Shown here: positions 11,290 to 23,553 of the stretch, in pieces
Layout of the letters: each line of letters starts with the position of its first letter
Position numbering within the stretch: position 1 is the first letter of the stretch
Assembly (NCBI RefSeq): GCF_022965805.1
Contig: NC_133108.1
Coordinates: 18,984,056-19,048,055 of the forward strand
Reading direction: 5' to 3'
DNA from: Primulina eburnea
Taxonomy: Eukaryota; Streptophyta; Magnoliopsida; Lamiales; Gesneriaceae
DNA: 64,000 nucleotides
Made by a program: the position numbers and the translations under genes
The notes under the pieces: generated by a model
Database searches by the model: none
What the model was told of the DNA's origin: nothing
The model's input: the letters and a program-made list of their open reading frames with translations, nothing else

Positions 11290-11490
11290 CTAATCCTTGT
11301 AAGTCTGCAATTCCTCAGGATTGCAGCTAGTCAGAGCCTCAACAGGGGGCGATTCAGTCAGTGTATATGCAATCCTTTCCGAATTCAAGACGATTTTCAG
11401 GTTTCTTAGCCAAGTGAGGTAATTAGGTCCAGTTAATACGTGTTTGTCGAGTATTGAAGATAGCGGACTACGAATCGAAAACATTGTCAA
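11290..11490 (-). pseudogene. gag: Copia Gag N-terminal stub of K
   Basis: A 66-residue frame contains ILDKHVLTGPNYLTWLRNL then KIVLNSERIAYTL, which resembles the N-terminal Gag of plant Ty1/copia elements (the DUF4219/UBN2 type). It stops about 65 bp before the 3' LTR, so Gag was cut to its first domain. E retains the same Gag start (ATG TCA TCA ATT CG at 43380-43393). Shared truncation in two copies suggests a family feature. The copia assignment rests on motif resemblance. Confidence 0.68.
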
Positions 11491-13239
11491 AAATGTACTG
11501 AAAAGTTAAACAGATAAATGTTAATGGATATTTTAAAATATTTAGTAAGATATAAAGTAAGGACTTTTACTTTATAAATGTTTACTCCCACTGTTTTGAC
11601 ATCTTTCACTACCCTCTATTGAAAACGGGAAACTCCTTTCCTCAATAGGTACGCAAGGTCCAATTAGCAAATTATGATCCCGAATAATATCAGCCAATCA
11701 CAATTCCTAAAAGGTAGTTTCCAATTGCATCACCATGCAACCCTCTACGTAAATTTTTGTCTCATGTTTGATTAGGACCCAATAATATGACTTCGTTCAT
11801 CTTTACCTGTCAAGCCTTACCCATCGATGTTAAACCTTAATGGACGGTCGCCGTGAGTTCCCTCAATAATATGAGCCGAAATCATGGGAGTTCCACGTAG
11901 TTCACATCACCATGTCAATGGATGTCACAGCTTTCTGCCACCCAAGGCTCCCCCCCCCCCCCCAATAATATGAGCCGAGCCCCGAGCACGGGTAACGTTC
12001 ATCATGCACCCATTGTCAATGGAAGACATGAAAATTTTAAACAAATTTATAATTCCCCTTTTCGGGCTTGATATTAATTTTGAATCTTATTCAAAATGAG
12101 GGTTTTTAATTTTGGAAAGGTATCATCATTAATTTTCTTTAAAAGCTCGCCATTTTGATCGTATGTTTTCCGGATTCATGCAACTTTGTTATTATCATAA
12201 TAATAACACACATACTCATTATTTATAACATATCATGCATATATTATAAAAAGTAAACAAAACAAGGATAATCAATCGCCCCAAAACTAATGGCCCGTGT
12301 GAGCTAAGCACGGGCCTAGGTTCAATCCTAAGGAAATCCAAGGGATGCAAATGCAACTATTACAAAAGCTTCCAATAATTACATGTTTTCGATCATCATA
12401 ATCATCAAGGTCATCATCTTTTAGTCTTGATCTTCCACTATTATAATATTTACAAATAAATATCCATGGCAAATAGGGATACATCTCATGGGGTGGGAAC
12501 GAGCCATAAACCAAGCCCACTTTAAATTTGATAATTATTACAATCATTTAACACAAAATATCCTAGCATACACCTAGCAAATTGGGCTTGGCTTTTGATC
12601 ATCCTTCATGCATAATATCACATATCATCACTATCAATTAATCATCACAATAATTAATTGATCCAATATTATATATCTTGATCCAATCACTAACCGCCAC
12701 GATTATAAACTAAATTAACAATGTATACAAACACCTTTGTCTACTTTCTAATTAATTTATTTATAACCGAATTTCTTGTAAATCACCATTTACTGTAAAT
12801 AATTAAAGTCCAACTTCAATTATTTATTTCATGGGATAATATGTACAACTTTTGTGGATTTAAACTTAAGGGCCCAAAAAATCATTTTTCACCAAAAACA
12901 TTTTGGCTCATTTAAATTTCACAAATATGTTAGCCATCACATGGCCCAACAACTTCAAGGCCCATGACACTTTGATAATCCAAAACACTTTTAGAAACCC
13001 TAGTCGTCATCGCCATCACCGTCGCCGGAGCTTCGTCGCCGGATTCCGGCCAACAATTTTTTTTTTATTTTTAATAGAGGGGTTCGGGCAGCCCCTCGGG
13101 CTGTCCTTGCTGTCCGAAATGGGCTGCCCGAAAAACCCCTTTTCCTAGCCTTGTTTTTTGTTGCAAAAAATCATCTCACGCGGTTAGAAATCGACCTCAA
13201 TATAATAATATATATATGCTACACAAAATAGTATCCTTA
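11491..13239 (-). other. Noncoding leader of element K
   Basis: No convincing reading frame. A 14-C homopolymer lies at 11950-11963. The reverse-complemented region aligns with the leader of E (about 41640-43380), including the AT-rich ATTATAAATAATGAGTATG block and a segment reading GGCCCGTGTTTAGCTCACAC in E (around 42558). Long conserved leaders of this kind may hold packaging signals, but that is inference. Confidence 0.7.
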
Positions 13240-13252
13240 GCACTTGATACCA
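13240..13252 (-). other. Primer binding site of K
   Basis: The minus strand reads TGGTATCAAGTGC next to the LTR end at 13255. It matches the first eight bases of the initiator tRNA-Met type, then diverges. Confidence 0.7.
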
Positions 13253-13254
13253 CT

Positions 13255-14942
13255 TGAAAGAAGATCGATTTTAGGTGTTCTAATATACAACGGAAGTTTC
13301 AAAATTCGATTTTAACAAGAAAAATTCGAGCACCTATACTAAGATGTGTAGCAAATACAAAAACACCAAAATGTCTTACATAGGGTGTATAGAAATCTTT
13401 ACCTATCAATCTCTTGAGATTGATGATGGCTCAAACTAAGGTGTAAACACCTTAGCTCTTGAATGGCAAGAAGATCTACAAGCCTCCTCCTTTCTTTGAA
13501 ATTAGTCCTACCACCAACAAGCTAGAACCCTTCTTATTTTGCACTAGAAAAATAAGAAGATTTTTCTTTGAGAAGTGTAAGAATTACTCAACCAAAATGA
13601 AGAGAAAAATTGGAGAGAAAAATGATACAAATTTCGGCTAAGTGAGGGAGAGTGAAGGGGAGGATGAGTTATCTTGGTTGTGTAAAAAGCTAAAACCTTT
13701 TTTAGCATGCCAAGCTTTGGAGATTGAAAAAGTAATCTCCAACCCTTCACTTCTCATGCATGCAATTTTATTTGGTTTTTAACAATTAAAAAACCCATGG
13801 ACTTTTTTAATTATCTCAAACAAATTTGAGACTAATTAAATATTACTTGAATTTACTCAAGTCAATAGTTCAATAATTATTTTACTATTGGGCTCTACAA
13901 GACCCAATATGAATTAATTAGTTCAACACTTGAATTAATTTAATTATTTGGACTCTACAAGGCCCACTAGTGTTAAATTAATTCAACACTTGAATTAATT
14001 TAATTTAGTCCATAATAATGTTTATGAAAATCACAATTTTCAAATACATTATTTGTTTGGACAACTTTTAATTTAGGAACACTTCCACAAATAAAAAGTT
14101 ACATTTCCCTCATAGAAGTCATGCTTCTATTTTTCCTTACGCTTATAAACTCCTTTATATAAGCCATTCAACACATTGAACTATTTTACTTCTCAACGGG
14201 ATCTAGAAAGCTAGTACTTGTGTGGCCCTCAATGGTTCATTCATACAACTAGCCGTGGGTTCACATCTCCATGTGATTCGGACTAAACATGTCCTTATTT
14301 GAGCATACCCCAATTGCTCCATTCTTACTTATCAACTGCTTCATAACAAAACGTCAGAACTCAAATCTGATAGTACCCAACAAATCATGTTAAATGCCTA
14401 GCAGCATCGCTTACATGATTCCCTAGGTATCAAATGATAGTGTCTGCAAGAACCATTCAATTATGATTAACGAACAGTATGGTCCCTTCAACTCATATAT
14501 CCTGACCGATTCGACAACCATTGGTATATCGAGAGTTGTCAATGAATTGATACTATGTGTCATGTCGTAGTTGCATCGATGGTGTAATCTAAGAAACCCC
14601 TTTCTTAATTACTGTCATAATCTGATCAGAGATTTCAAACTACATACACATGAGATCAAATAGAATATCCAAACCCGAAGGTAAGCGATGAATCGACTAG
14701 GAATTGTTTAGAATATACAGTATTGCAAATATGAGTTTCATGATACTCATCATATGAGCATCTCATATTCTTTCTACTATTTGTATATTCAAGAACTTTA
14801 GCTATGCAACTAGCATGGGTATACAGATAAAGAAGTCTCAAAACAATAATTTCAAATATTATTAAAATAAAGACTGTTTATACATAGAGTTTCATTGTGA
14901 ACACTCGGCCAACACTTGGCTCGACGTCCACCTACTCTAACA
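13255..14942 (-). repeat. 5' LTR of K
   Basis: On the plus strand it reads TGAAAG at 13255 and ends CTCTAACA at 14942 (1688 bp). It is shorter than the E LTR (2073 bp) because of an internal deletion near 14690, where the sequence jumps from the AAGCG block to the AATCGACTAGG block. Confidence 0.87.
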
Positions 14943-15092
14943 TCATCCCCCGATGGGACTGTCACTGAATAGCTCACGTCGAGTCCAATATACTTGAGGT
15001 CCAGAATATTGGCGAACGTCTCCGAAATAAAAGAGTGAGTGGCCTCGGAATCTATCAAGGCCTCCGTGGCAACTCTCTTAATGAAAATATTT
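14943..15092 (-). pseudogene. J protease N-terminal fragment with altered active site
   Basis: The minus strand encodes EALIDSEATHSFISETFANI then LDLKYIGLDVSYSVTVPSGD, the classic gypsy protease start. The active-site DSGA is DSEA here (Gly to Glu), which should inactivate it. The frame is cut at 14943 by the K insertion. Confidence 0.82.
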
Positions 15093-15273
15093 CTTGAGAG
15101 ACGTTAGCACAAAACACAAAACTTATATTCCAAAATTCTAATCTTAACCTCAAGCATAATAGAAGATCTCTTCACAAAGTCACCAAAAATACTAACTAGC
15201 ACACTAATAATCCGAAATAAAATTTTGAAACATGCATAGCAACAATAGTACGTTGCTAAATTAAATAAGTTAC
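15093..15273 (-). other. AT-rich 181-bp insert between J Gag and protease
   Basis: Related elements run from the Gag end straight into protease. Here about 180 bp of AT-rich sequence lies between DTTLLT and NIFIKR. On the minus strand it can be bounded as GTAACTTATT..CTCAAG, which looks like a spliceosomal intron. Removing exactly GT..AG does not restore the expected frame (one base off), so it may be a decayed intron or an unrelated insertion. Confidence 0.45.
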
Positions 15274-16340
15274 TAGTCAGCAAGGTCGTGTCTGGGTTCG
15301 CCTCCTCTGCCTGCATGACGAACACTCTCCCCTAAGTCGACTGCCTCCACTGTGGGCAGTCCTTCAGTACATGATCGTTGACTCAGCATTTGAGGCATTT
15401 GCCCAATCCCCATAAACACTGTCCCGGATGCTAGCGGTTGCACTTCGGGCACACCGGGTGCTCCCCCGGCCTCTGAGGAGCCTTCAGTTGAGGGATAGGA
15501 CTCTTGCCTTTCAGAGGTCCCTGAAATGGCATCTTCCCCTGCTGTCCCTGGAAAGGTCTTTAACTGGGGTCGCTGTTTTTTTTGTTGCTGAGGAGCTTGA
15601 TATGGACTCTTGCCCTGTCTATCACTCTCGATGTCCCTTTGGTCCTGCTCTGCCGCCAAGGCTCTAGACACAGCCATGGCATATGTAGTAGGACCAGCAA
15701 CTCTCAGATCACGGCGCAAGATCGGCCGCAAACAATCTATAAAATTCTTTAGCTTCTTCCGTGCATCATTTGCAATTAGGGGCATAAAGTGACACCCCCT
15801 CTCAAACTTCATGACAAAATCTGCAATGCTACTGTCTCTGGGTCGCACTGTCATGAATTTTCTGGTCAGCCTGGATTGTACTTCCTCAATGAAGTACTTG
15901 GAGTAGAATACCTCCTTAAAGCCATCCCAAGTCAGTGTTTGCAGGTTCACTGACACAGATGCGCTCTCCCACCACAATCTGAGGTCTCCTGCCAGAAGGA
16001 ATGTGGCACACCTAACCCTGTCTGAATCATGTAGCTCCATGAATACAAAAATTACCTCGATGGACTTAATCCATCCTTCGGATATCATCGGGTCAGTAGT
16101 CCCCGAGAACTCATTCGGATCCATCCTCCTGAACCTCTCGTAGACTACCTCTGGTCTGGGCCTCGCCTTTGTATCCACTGCAGCATTGTCCCCCGCAAAT
16201 TGTGCAAAGAACTGAGTCATCCCTGCAAGCATCTGAGCCTGCATATCTGGAGGTGGACGAGGAGGAGTGGCCCTCTCCCCATCCTAAGCTTCTCTATTCT
16301 CATCGCCTGCTTTACGCACAATCCTACGTCTTGGAGGCAT
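15274..16340 (-). pseudogene. gag: J Gag, interrupted by stops and a frameshift
   Basis: The likely start is the ATG at 16340-16338 (MPPRRRIVRKAG). A TAG at 16286-16284 interrupts codon 19, most simply from CAG. From 16244 a long frame carries RMDPNEFSGTTDPMISEGWI, LWWESASVSV, FYSKYFIEEVQSRL and FMTVRPRDSSIADFVMKFER. After a glutamine-rich linker the frame slips by one. The true zinc-knuckle frame (CPKCNR..CLKC..DCPQW) contains two further stops near 15350-15430. This copy could not make full-length Gag. Confidence 0.83.
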
Positions 16341-16544
16341 ACTGTTCCAAAATTTACCCAACATGCATGAACATACATCAATATCTTAAGATTCACGTAA
16401 ATTGAAATTAAACATGTAAATGCTGAAATCATGACTTGATGCTTAATACATGAAAGAATTTAAAATTTTAAAACTTACACACTTGAGGTGTGACTTCGTA
16501 GCTTCTAACAACTGGCAGTAGGCAAAATCCTTTACAAGAAGACC

Positions 16545-16556
16545 GCTCTGATACCA
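16545..16556 (-). other. Primer binding site of J
   Basis: The minus strand reads TGGTATCAGAGC two bases from the LTR end at 16559. Confidence 0.87.
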
Positions 16557-17690
16557 ACTGTCACGAACCGTACTTTTAAAGATACTTAAAATTTGCGGAA
16601 AAATAAAAATTTTCTTAAATAAATAATAATCTTTCTAATTGCGTTAAAATAAACTGCTCATCTAAAATATTTGGAATAAAACAATTACAACAAGGTTTTC
16701 AAAAAGCTAAACGTTTACACAACGTAAACAATCTCCTAAAAATCAGATTATTTGAATCAACATTCAAAAATTCTTAAAACATGGGCGGTCCTTGGGTTTA
16801 GCCTCCTGCACAGTCTAGGCCGGCTTGTTGGTCCCCACCCCTCGTCTCCTCATACTCTTCCTCACCTGCATCGATCAAATCTAGTGAGTCTAAAGACTCA
16901 ACACGTATAAACTGGAAATAGCAAGTAATATGTAATAAAACCACAAGCATCTTTAAAGTAGAACGTAGATGCTTAAACTTGAACGTAGTAACATAAACTC
17001 AGACGTGCCATCAAAACTTTTCATAAACATGCTTGCATCATACATACTTGAACATGCATAAACTTCATCATTTTGCATAGAGATATATTTCAAAGCAAGT
17101 GACATATACATAAATGTTTCTGATCAGACTAAACCACAGTACTGAGCTGGTAGGGAAGATCCACTACCGCATACATGAGATCCACGGTCATGATTTATCG
17201 GGTGGATTGGTCCCTGGTCATGCTTTACCATTTTACAATCCTGATCTAAACCCGGTCATGCTTTACCGGGGTGGATATGTCCTCGGCCATGTTCAACGAC
17301 TTCCAAACCCGTTCATAATTGGTCACAAGACATTTAGCATACTTAAAAAACATAAAATATTTTCTGTTGCACTTCGAACATACTTATATTGCACTGGTGG
17401 ATTCTCTGAATCTCGTTTGGGGCCACTGCTGCACATACTAACACAATTTCAAGCACTTAATTTCCCTAACTTAGATGTAATAGTCGCGATCACCACCGGA
17501 ATAAGCGATTGACTTATGACGTTCTAGATCACTCGGGATTTGACCTAGTTTAATCATCGTACTAAACCATGACATTGACCCCGAAACAATCCTACTATGA
17601 ATTATGAACATTTCCCAAGTAATGAAAGACACTGACCCACTATTTGTATTTAAAATTAAAAGAAAAGTTAAACTTTTCTCAGCTGGTGCC

Positions 17691-17800
17691 TCGCTCGGGT
17701 GGTAACATCGTACCGCTCGAGCGTGAGGTCCATTGAAATACTAACCTGGGACAGTGAGAGTGGCGCTTGGGCGGTAAGAAGTTACCGCTCGGGCGTCGGG
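17691..17800 (-). promoter_or_regulatory. Two long dyads in the J LTR
   Basis: Two inverted pairs are seen: CGCTCGGGTGGTAA with TACCGCTCGAGCG, and GCGCTTGGGCGGTAA with TTACCGCTCGGGCG, each with a loop of about 5 bp or less. A weak TATA-like stretch (TATTTGTATTTAAAATT) lies about 30 bp downstream on the minus strand. The same word family occurs in G (58221-58383) and Q (59625-59866). Confidence 0.6.
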
Positions 17801-18677
17801 TCCTCTGGAATTTGTGACTTTGAGGCTTAATTCTCTCAACTAGATCATACGGACCTTGAACAACGCATCGAGACTCATCCTATGACATTATGGCATTGAC
17901 TTGACTCCATAAAAACGTCCCAAATTTCCCCAAAACAACGACACACCACATGCAACGCAACATACCCATAAACTCGAATTTTCAACACAAAATGGCTCCT
18001 GGAACTTCTAATGCAACCAAATGCCTATCGACACGAATCGAAGCACCAAAATTCATTCAAACCTCATACTCCATAAACCTAAATGCAACAGTGATCACCA
18101 ATAGGTCCCCAACGAAGCCGGAAACAAATAAACTTCATGAACACGTCAAGAAAACATTTCCATAAAAATGCAGTTTCAGCAGTCCCACGAAAACAATCAT
18201 AGCTCACTCGTTTCTTATCCAAAATTTTTGAATTTACTGTCAAATAGAAGGTATTAAAAATTACTATGTTTCATATGTTGAAAACGTTTCCAAAAAATCA
18301 ACTGCTTTTTCATAGAAATCGAAATGACAGCAGACACGTTTTTAGATCTAACAATTTTGATCAAAAAATCATTTCAAACGTTTTTGCTCAAACCTTTTCA
18401 TATCATACATGGATTTTCACGCATAATAAACAACACATATTATAACAAGATCGATGCAGAAAAAGTAGAATATACATGCCTTTGATCTTTCAAAAATTCT
18501 GAACCATGATACCAAAGCGAGAAATATACGAGGGTTTATCCGTGATGAAACGTGGCACGATTTTCGTGAAGAAACCGACGTGAATCTACATAACTCTGAC
18601 AAGGAAGGTGGCTGTTGCTGAAAGCACTTAGAACCCTGGGTTTTGTTGTTTTAAAAAATTGAAAAGAAGGCTAATGA

Positions 18678-18742
18678 AGTGTGTGTGTGTGTGTGTGTGT
18701 GAGTTAACTGAAGTGTGTGCGTATTTGTGTGTGTGCGTGTGT
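18678..18742. repeat. GT microsatellite
   Basis: A run of GT dinucleotides is followed by an imperfect GT-rich stretch in the J LTR. Confidence 0.9.
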
Positions 18743-19228
18743 TTAAAAGTGAATTAAAGGTGATTAGGAGGTCATCAGCTTAATTAAATAATTAGTAAAG
18801 AATTACATGATAATTAAAATACAAATTCCCCACAAAACACTAGCATTCCTTTATTTGAAAATAAAATACACAATTGATAACCTTTAAAAGTTTAAAATCT
18901 TGAAAATTCACCTAATAATTAAATTAGGTTTTAAAATGCTAAAACTAAATAAATCATTTAAAATGTCCTAATCCTAACTTCAAAATAAATACCACATTTT
19001 AAAATCGCCAAAATTGTCGCGGATCTCTTTTCCTCGATCCCGCATCGAATAATCACCATGAAACTCAAGGAAACATTTTAGTGTACATCACATAAACATA
19101 ATTAATTTAAAATAATGCCATATTATGATTCATGCATCATTAAAAATCATTTTAAACTTAAATAAATAATTTAACCATTTAAATAAATGCATGGGTTTTA
19201 TGTGTACTGATTTTAAGCTCTACACTGC

Positions 19229-20316
19229 TATACACGAGCCACCCTAGGCCACGTCTCAATTCCCCCAGGGTCTTATACAAGGCTTGGAACGACACAAGAA
19301 AAGCAGCTCACATACCATAATTCATTCGAACCGAAACCAAGCCAAAACAAGAAGATTCCGATCGACCACCTACAAGGATTTCTTCCAAAGCCGATCTTTA
19401 CATCTAGACACCTTCAAACCTGCTGTAACATGACTCCTAACCACCGAGCCTTGGCAGATCCTTCATTACATATCAAAAACGTGAGCCATATGTCGTGAAA
19501 GTCAAGTTTTCTCATGCAATACAAAGAAAATCGTGGAGGAAACAATAATCAGCCATGGATCGTGCATAAAAATTCAACAATACATATTATGGTGTGGAAG
19601 ATGAGAAAACAAAGGTATAGGCCGTGCCTTTATGTCTAAACGCCCGAAAAATCAAACCAACGTAGCGAGACAAACATCGGAAGGATGGGACGATTCTCCT
19701 ACTGAATTTTCCTTGAGAACATGGCCGAAGTCCTGCTGGTGTGCGAGTGTGTGTGTGCGCCGAGATGGTGTGGGGAGGGCTAGGGTTTGAGTGTATTTTA
19801 ATAATAAAATAAGTGCATATTTGGGCCTAGGTTTTAAAATAGTTAGGTGTAGTAGTCTTGGCCCAAAAATATATTAAAACAATCCCATTATGCCCAATAA
19901 CACGCACGTAGAATATTTCTTTTTAATACGTTCAAAAATATTACTCGAACCTTCAAAAGTCATCTGCTTTGCTAAAATTCGACTACCGGTTTAAAATATG
20001 GTCCGTCGTGTAAAAATACCATAAAATACTTATTTTCGAAAATTACCTATTAAATACATCAGATATTAAATAATTAAAAATAATTATTTAATAAAAATAT
20101 TTTCTTAAATTGTCCCTGGTCTCCGTTCATCGTTTGAGCATCGAATACTGCAAAACACCCTAGTTTATGCAATTTTAGTTAACCATGCCATATAATCATA
20201 CAATCATATTATAACCATGCATTAAATGCATTTAAAATATTTAATTAAGCATTTTTAATAATACCCTATATTTGATTGCAGTTAGGTTAAGTCGCTTGAA
20301 TTTTCTAGACCTTACA
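19229..20316 (-). repeat. LTR fragment N, older host of J
   Basis: It starts TGTAAGGTCTAGAAAATT on the minus strand at 20316 and resembles the J LTR in layout (ATGCATTAAATGCAT block, GGCCTAGG segment, short GT-rich run at 19747-19760). It stops at 19228 where J begins. It also resembles P (59939-61542). No coding sequence. Confidence 0.6.
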
Positions 20317-21121
20317 ACTTGCTCACTCTTAATTACTTACAAGACGAAGTAATGATAATCTTCTTTAAAAAAATATATAATTTAGTATTAAACAAACAAG
20401 AACTTGATAATGAGTTGGTTAAATTAATATTTTTAAAATACCAATTATTAATTATTCATTAATTTGTAAAAATGGTTTGATTTGCCAATTGATTTTAAAA
20501 TTACATTTTATTTGAATCACTTTCAATTAAGTACTATTTCATATAAAAGAAAGACGTATATATGGTTGCCAAGGGAAAAGAAGAAAAGAATAAGGAACGA
20601 GAAAAGGAAGGTAGAAAAAAGATGTAATTTTTTGTTTGAGGAAAAGAAAAAGAAATGAAAAGAAAAAAAAAAGAAAAGAATAGAAAAAAAAGAGGTTAAA
20701 TTTGTTTGAAATTTTTTTGTTTGTGTCATCTCAAGTTTCCTAGGAAAACATTTTGGGTTTGAATGAGAGATTTTTTTCTCCATTTCTTTATTTTCTTTTC
20801 CACTTCTTAAAATCTCACAAACATATTTAAAATTATTCCTTCTAAATCCTTTCTTTTCCTTCCCTTTTTAACACTCTCAAACCAAGCCTAAAGCTTTCAA
20901 AAAAGAAAAATCAGATTATTTCGTTTCAAATGTATGAATAAAGATTCTAGAAATCCAAATACAGTGTTCCTTGTGTGGAAATTCTCTCTCTATATTGTGA
21001 GAGTTTCTTCTCTTCCTTGTGAAGAGTTTCTGTCTTCATTGTTTCGTGTATCAGTGTTCATCGATTTAATACTATTCCTTCCATTTATTTCTCGTGCGTC
21101 ATGCCGATTCTGCTGGCCATA
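20317..21121. other. AT-rich stretch without recognisable genes
   Basis: A purine-rich tract (about 20565-20700) and a pyrimidine-rich tract (about 20765-20875) are the only structure I see. Reading frames here are low-complexity (for example runs of Phe and Ser on the minus strand). It may be original host intergenic DNA or the worn edge of N or F. Confidence 0.5.
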
Positions 21122-21778
21122 GTAATAGATTAAGTTCCCTGCAAGCCAACTTATGGCTTAGGCTTTTATTACTCTAACGTAAAACGGTCTATTTTATTAA
21201 TATTTTATGATTTCATTCAATTATGATATTGTGCTTTATCTGTATATCCATACAAGCTGCATATATAAAGTCATTGAATATACATAGATAAAGTCATTGA
21301 ATATACAATAGGTACCATGAGGTCTGCCTAGCAACGTAAAATCATAAACTCATTAGGAAGTGTATCATATATTCTAAACAAGTACTCAGTCGAATCAGCC
21401 GTTTAAAATAAAGATAAATGTCTCTTGAGCTCGAGATTAGCATCTTTAATGTAAACGACATGTTTCATTGTCAAGAGCATAGAGATGTCCTTTCATACAA
21501 ATGAGTGATCATATGATGATGCACTGAACAACCCCTCATCGGACTGTCCAAGGGGTTCTCATTTATAAGTGTAATAGTCTGCGATTACTGTTGTACACCA
21601 TTATTCTTTTGACCTAGGACAATGTTGGAGCTATACGTACTACCATGCACTCTGATCCGTTTACTGAGTCCATTGAGAGTCAGTAGCTGGTGAGGTTGGT
21701 TGTAGTTTCGAAATTTATAGAAGCAAATACATTGTAGTCGGGGATTTACTTTTTACCTACAGATGAAGAGACCATATG
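21122..21778 (+). repeat. Old copia-type LTR F, first piece
   Basis: It aligns with the E LTR (about 39600-40190) at moderate similarity: GTGCACTGAACAACC, GTTGTACACCATTA, CATTGTAGTCGGGGATT. It ends at the TSD ATATG (21774-21778) where C inserted. It continues at 54590, 55707 and 58631. The left edge is approximate. Confidence 0.7.
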
Positions 21779-21947
21779 TGTAATGCCCGAGAATTAATCA
21801 CTGTTAATCAAGGATTATTGACTTATAATCTAACGTGATTATTGAAGGGTCAACTGAGACACGAGTTAAGAGAATGTGCGGCTATTTATTTTGAATTTCA
21901 GAATGTGTTGCCGAAGCAACACCGCACCCGCGCTCAGGAAGACACCG

Positions 21948-23553
21948 TGTGACACCCTGACCCGTTACAATTAAAAATACAGCGAAATTTAAAATTTTCT
22001 TGCAAATGGAAGGAGTTTCAAAATACATTTCCAAATATCATCAAAAGTATTAACATGATCAACTAAATGATACATCAAAATACAAAACATCATTTTAATG
22101 ATCATGTACTAAACATTTCTTGCAAAACAAACTACTTCCTTCCAATCTTCGTTTGCATATGACTCCCATCCACAGTCAGCGTCCTGGCCCGTCACTCTTA
22201 TCTGCATCAAATGAAAATAACTGAAATGAGTATAAAACTCAGCAAGTGGAACTCTTACATAGCAAGGAACATATCATACTCTGTAAAACATAGCTTTTAA
22301 ATCATTAAATACCATCAACTCTGAAACATGAATATCATAGCAATAGCAATAACAATGAGATGGTATTTCTCTTTACTCTGGTTGGATTGATATCAATAGT
22401 AACTCTGTCTGTGGTGCTCGTATCTCAATCGATATAAACCGATAACTCTGAGGGATATAAGCCTATGGTCGTTGATCAACTAATTGCATGCAATCTCTGA
22501 CTATGTATCTATCAATCCAATAAAACATTTGAAACTCTCTCTTGGCATTTAATCAATCACTTTGAAGTCTATACTCTTTGTATTCCCTTTGAACAATTGA
22601 GACATCAAATACCTCCAATATATATAACAATTGAATCAATACATACTATGGAACAAATGGAAGGGAATATCACAATAAAACCTTTGAAACACAATACATA
22701 TACTATCATGTGAGCACAAGGGATGAAATTCCACTTACAAACCACAAGAACACCTCAATCTATGCTCTTGATACACCACCTACAACAATAATCCATAAAT
22801 AACACCAACATCAACTCCATATCCAAGAACTCAAGCCAATAAATCCATAAATCCAACAAATACATCAAACCTATAACATCTCTTCTCCAAAACCAAGAGA
22901 TAACACAACCAAAAGCTTACCTTAGCTTCCTAGCACCAAGGAGAACTTCGATCTCTACTCGAAAATCAAACTAGAACCAAGAATCAAAGGTAGGAAATGA
23001 AAGAAAATGGAGGAAACCCTTGCTTGAAGAGAGAAAAACGAGATTGAGAGGAAAGAAGAAGGGAAAAGTGAAGTCAACTTATCCAAAAAGCTACTAAATA
23101 TCTCGCCCATACCTCAATAATGCATGACCGCGGGTGCGCTCAAACAAGCACCGCGGGTGCGCTAAGCTCTCGGCAATCCACCAATTTCTGAAATACTCGG
23201 ACCGCGGGTGCGGCGCTGCACACACCGCGGGTGCGGTCTCTACCGCGGGTGCGGTCTCAACACCACCGCGGGTGCGGTGATGCCACGGCTCTCCAACTCT
23301 AAAATCATGAATAGTACACCACGAGGGCACTCCTACTAGAGCGCGGGTGCACTCTGGTCACGGCAATGAACAACTTCCAAGCAACTAAAATCGATCCGAA
23401 ACGTTGAAACGAACAATCAATACCAACTAACACCTCAAGACAATAATAACCAAACATACTATAGCCCATAAACACAACTCTAAACATCTAATCAAATAAC
23501 CCAAATAAACATACAAACTTAAACCGTACCGTACACCGGGCTCGGCTATTACA
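21948..23553 (-). mobile_element. Solo LTR of the B family with perfect TSD
   Basis: It begins TGTGACACC (plus strand) and ends GGCTATTACA, like the B LTR 7589-9253. The 5-bp TSD CACCG is exact at 21943-21947 and 23554-23558, and the empty site is visible in the C 3' LTR near 38511. It has no internal region. Solo LTRs arise by unequal recombination between the two LTRs of one element. Confidence 0.95.
23127..23353 (-). promoter_or_regulatory. Dyad array in the B-family solo LTR
   Basis: Seven ACCGCGGGTGCGGT-like words, two more than in either LTR of B itself. The copy number therefore changes within the family. Confidence 0.65.

Larger units (their letters stand above)
9254..14942 (-). mobile_element. 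Element K: non-autonomous copia-derived LTR element, interrupted by B
   Basis: The minus-strand order is 5' LTR (14942-13255), PBS, a leader of about 1.75 kb, a Gag stub of at most 67 codons, then 3' LTR (11225 to 9254). The outer end of the 3' LTR is replaced by B. It is the same family as E on the plus strand (39544-44055), where leader and LTR align. Nothing resembling protease, integrase or RT is present, so movement would need proteins in trans. It lies in the protease region of J (flank TCATC at 14943-14947). Confidence 0.85.
14943..19228 (-). mobile_element. Element J: chromovirus-type Ty3/gypsy element (Tekay/Del-like), 5' part
   Basis: The minus-strand order is 5' LTR (19228-16559), PBS, gag, and the start of protease cut by K at 14943. 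Pol and the 3' LTR would lie beyond the nested elements, left of the window. Gag is the type with FRRMDPNEFSGTTDP. J lies within the N LTR, whose sequence resumes at 19229. Confidence 0.8.
16559..19228 (-). repeat. 5' LTR of J
   Basis: On the plus strand it reads TGTCACGAACC at 16559 and ends GCTCTACA at 19228 (2670 bp). The right edge is placed there because an end of similar design (CTAGACCTTACA at 20316) closes a second, related LTR. A single 3.76-kb LTR ending at 20316 is the alternative. It contains two long dyads (17691-17800) and a GT microsatellite (18678-18742). Confidence 0.68.

Noticed and set aside
11950..11963. 14-C homopolymer as a functional signal
   Set aside because: The homologous position in E has a much shorter run, so it looks like slippage.
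17114..17512. 132-codon plus-strand frame in the J LTR
   Set aside because: No known motif, opposite strand to the element, and inside a noncoding LTR.
20523..20783. Phe/Ser-rich minus-strand frame resembling a membrane protein
   Set aside because: It is produced by a purine-rich low-complexity tract.
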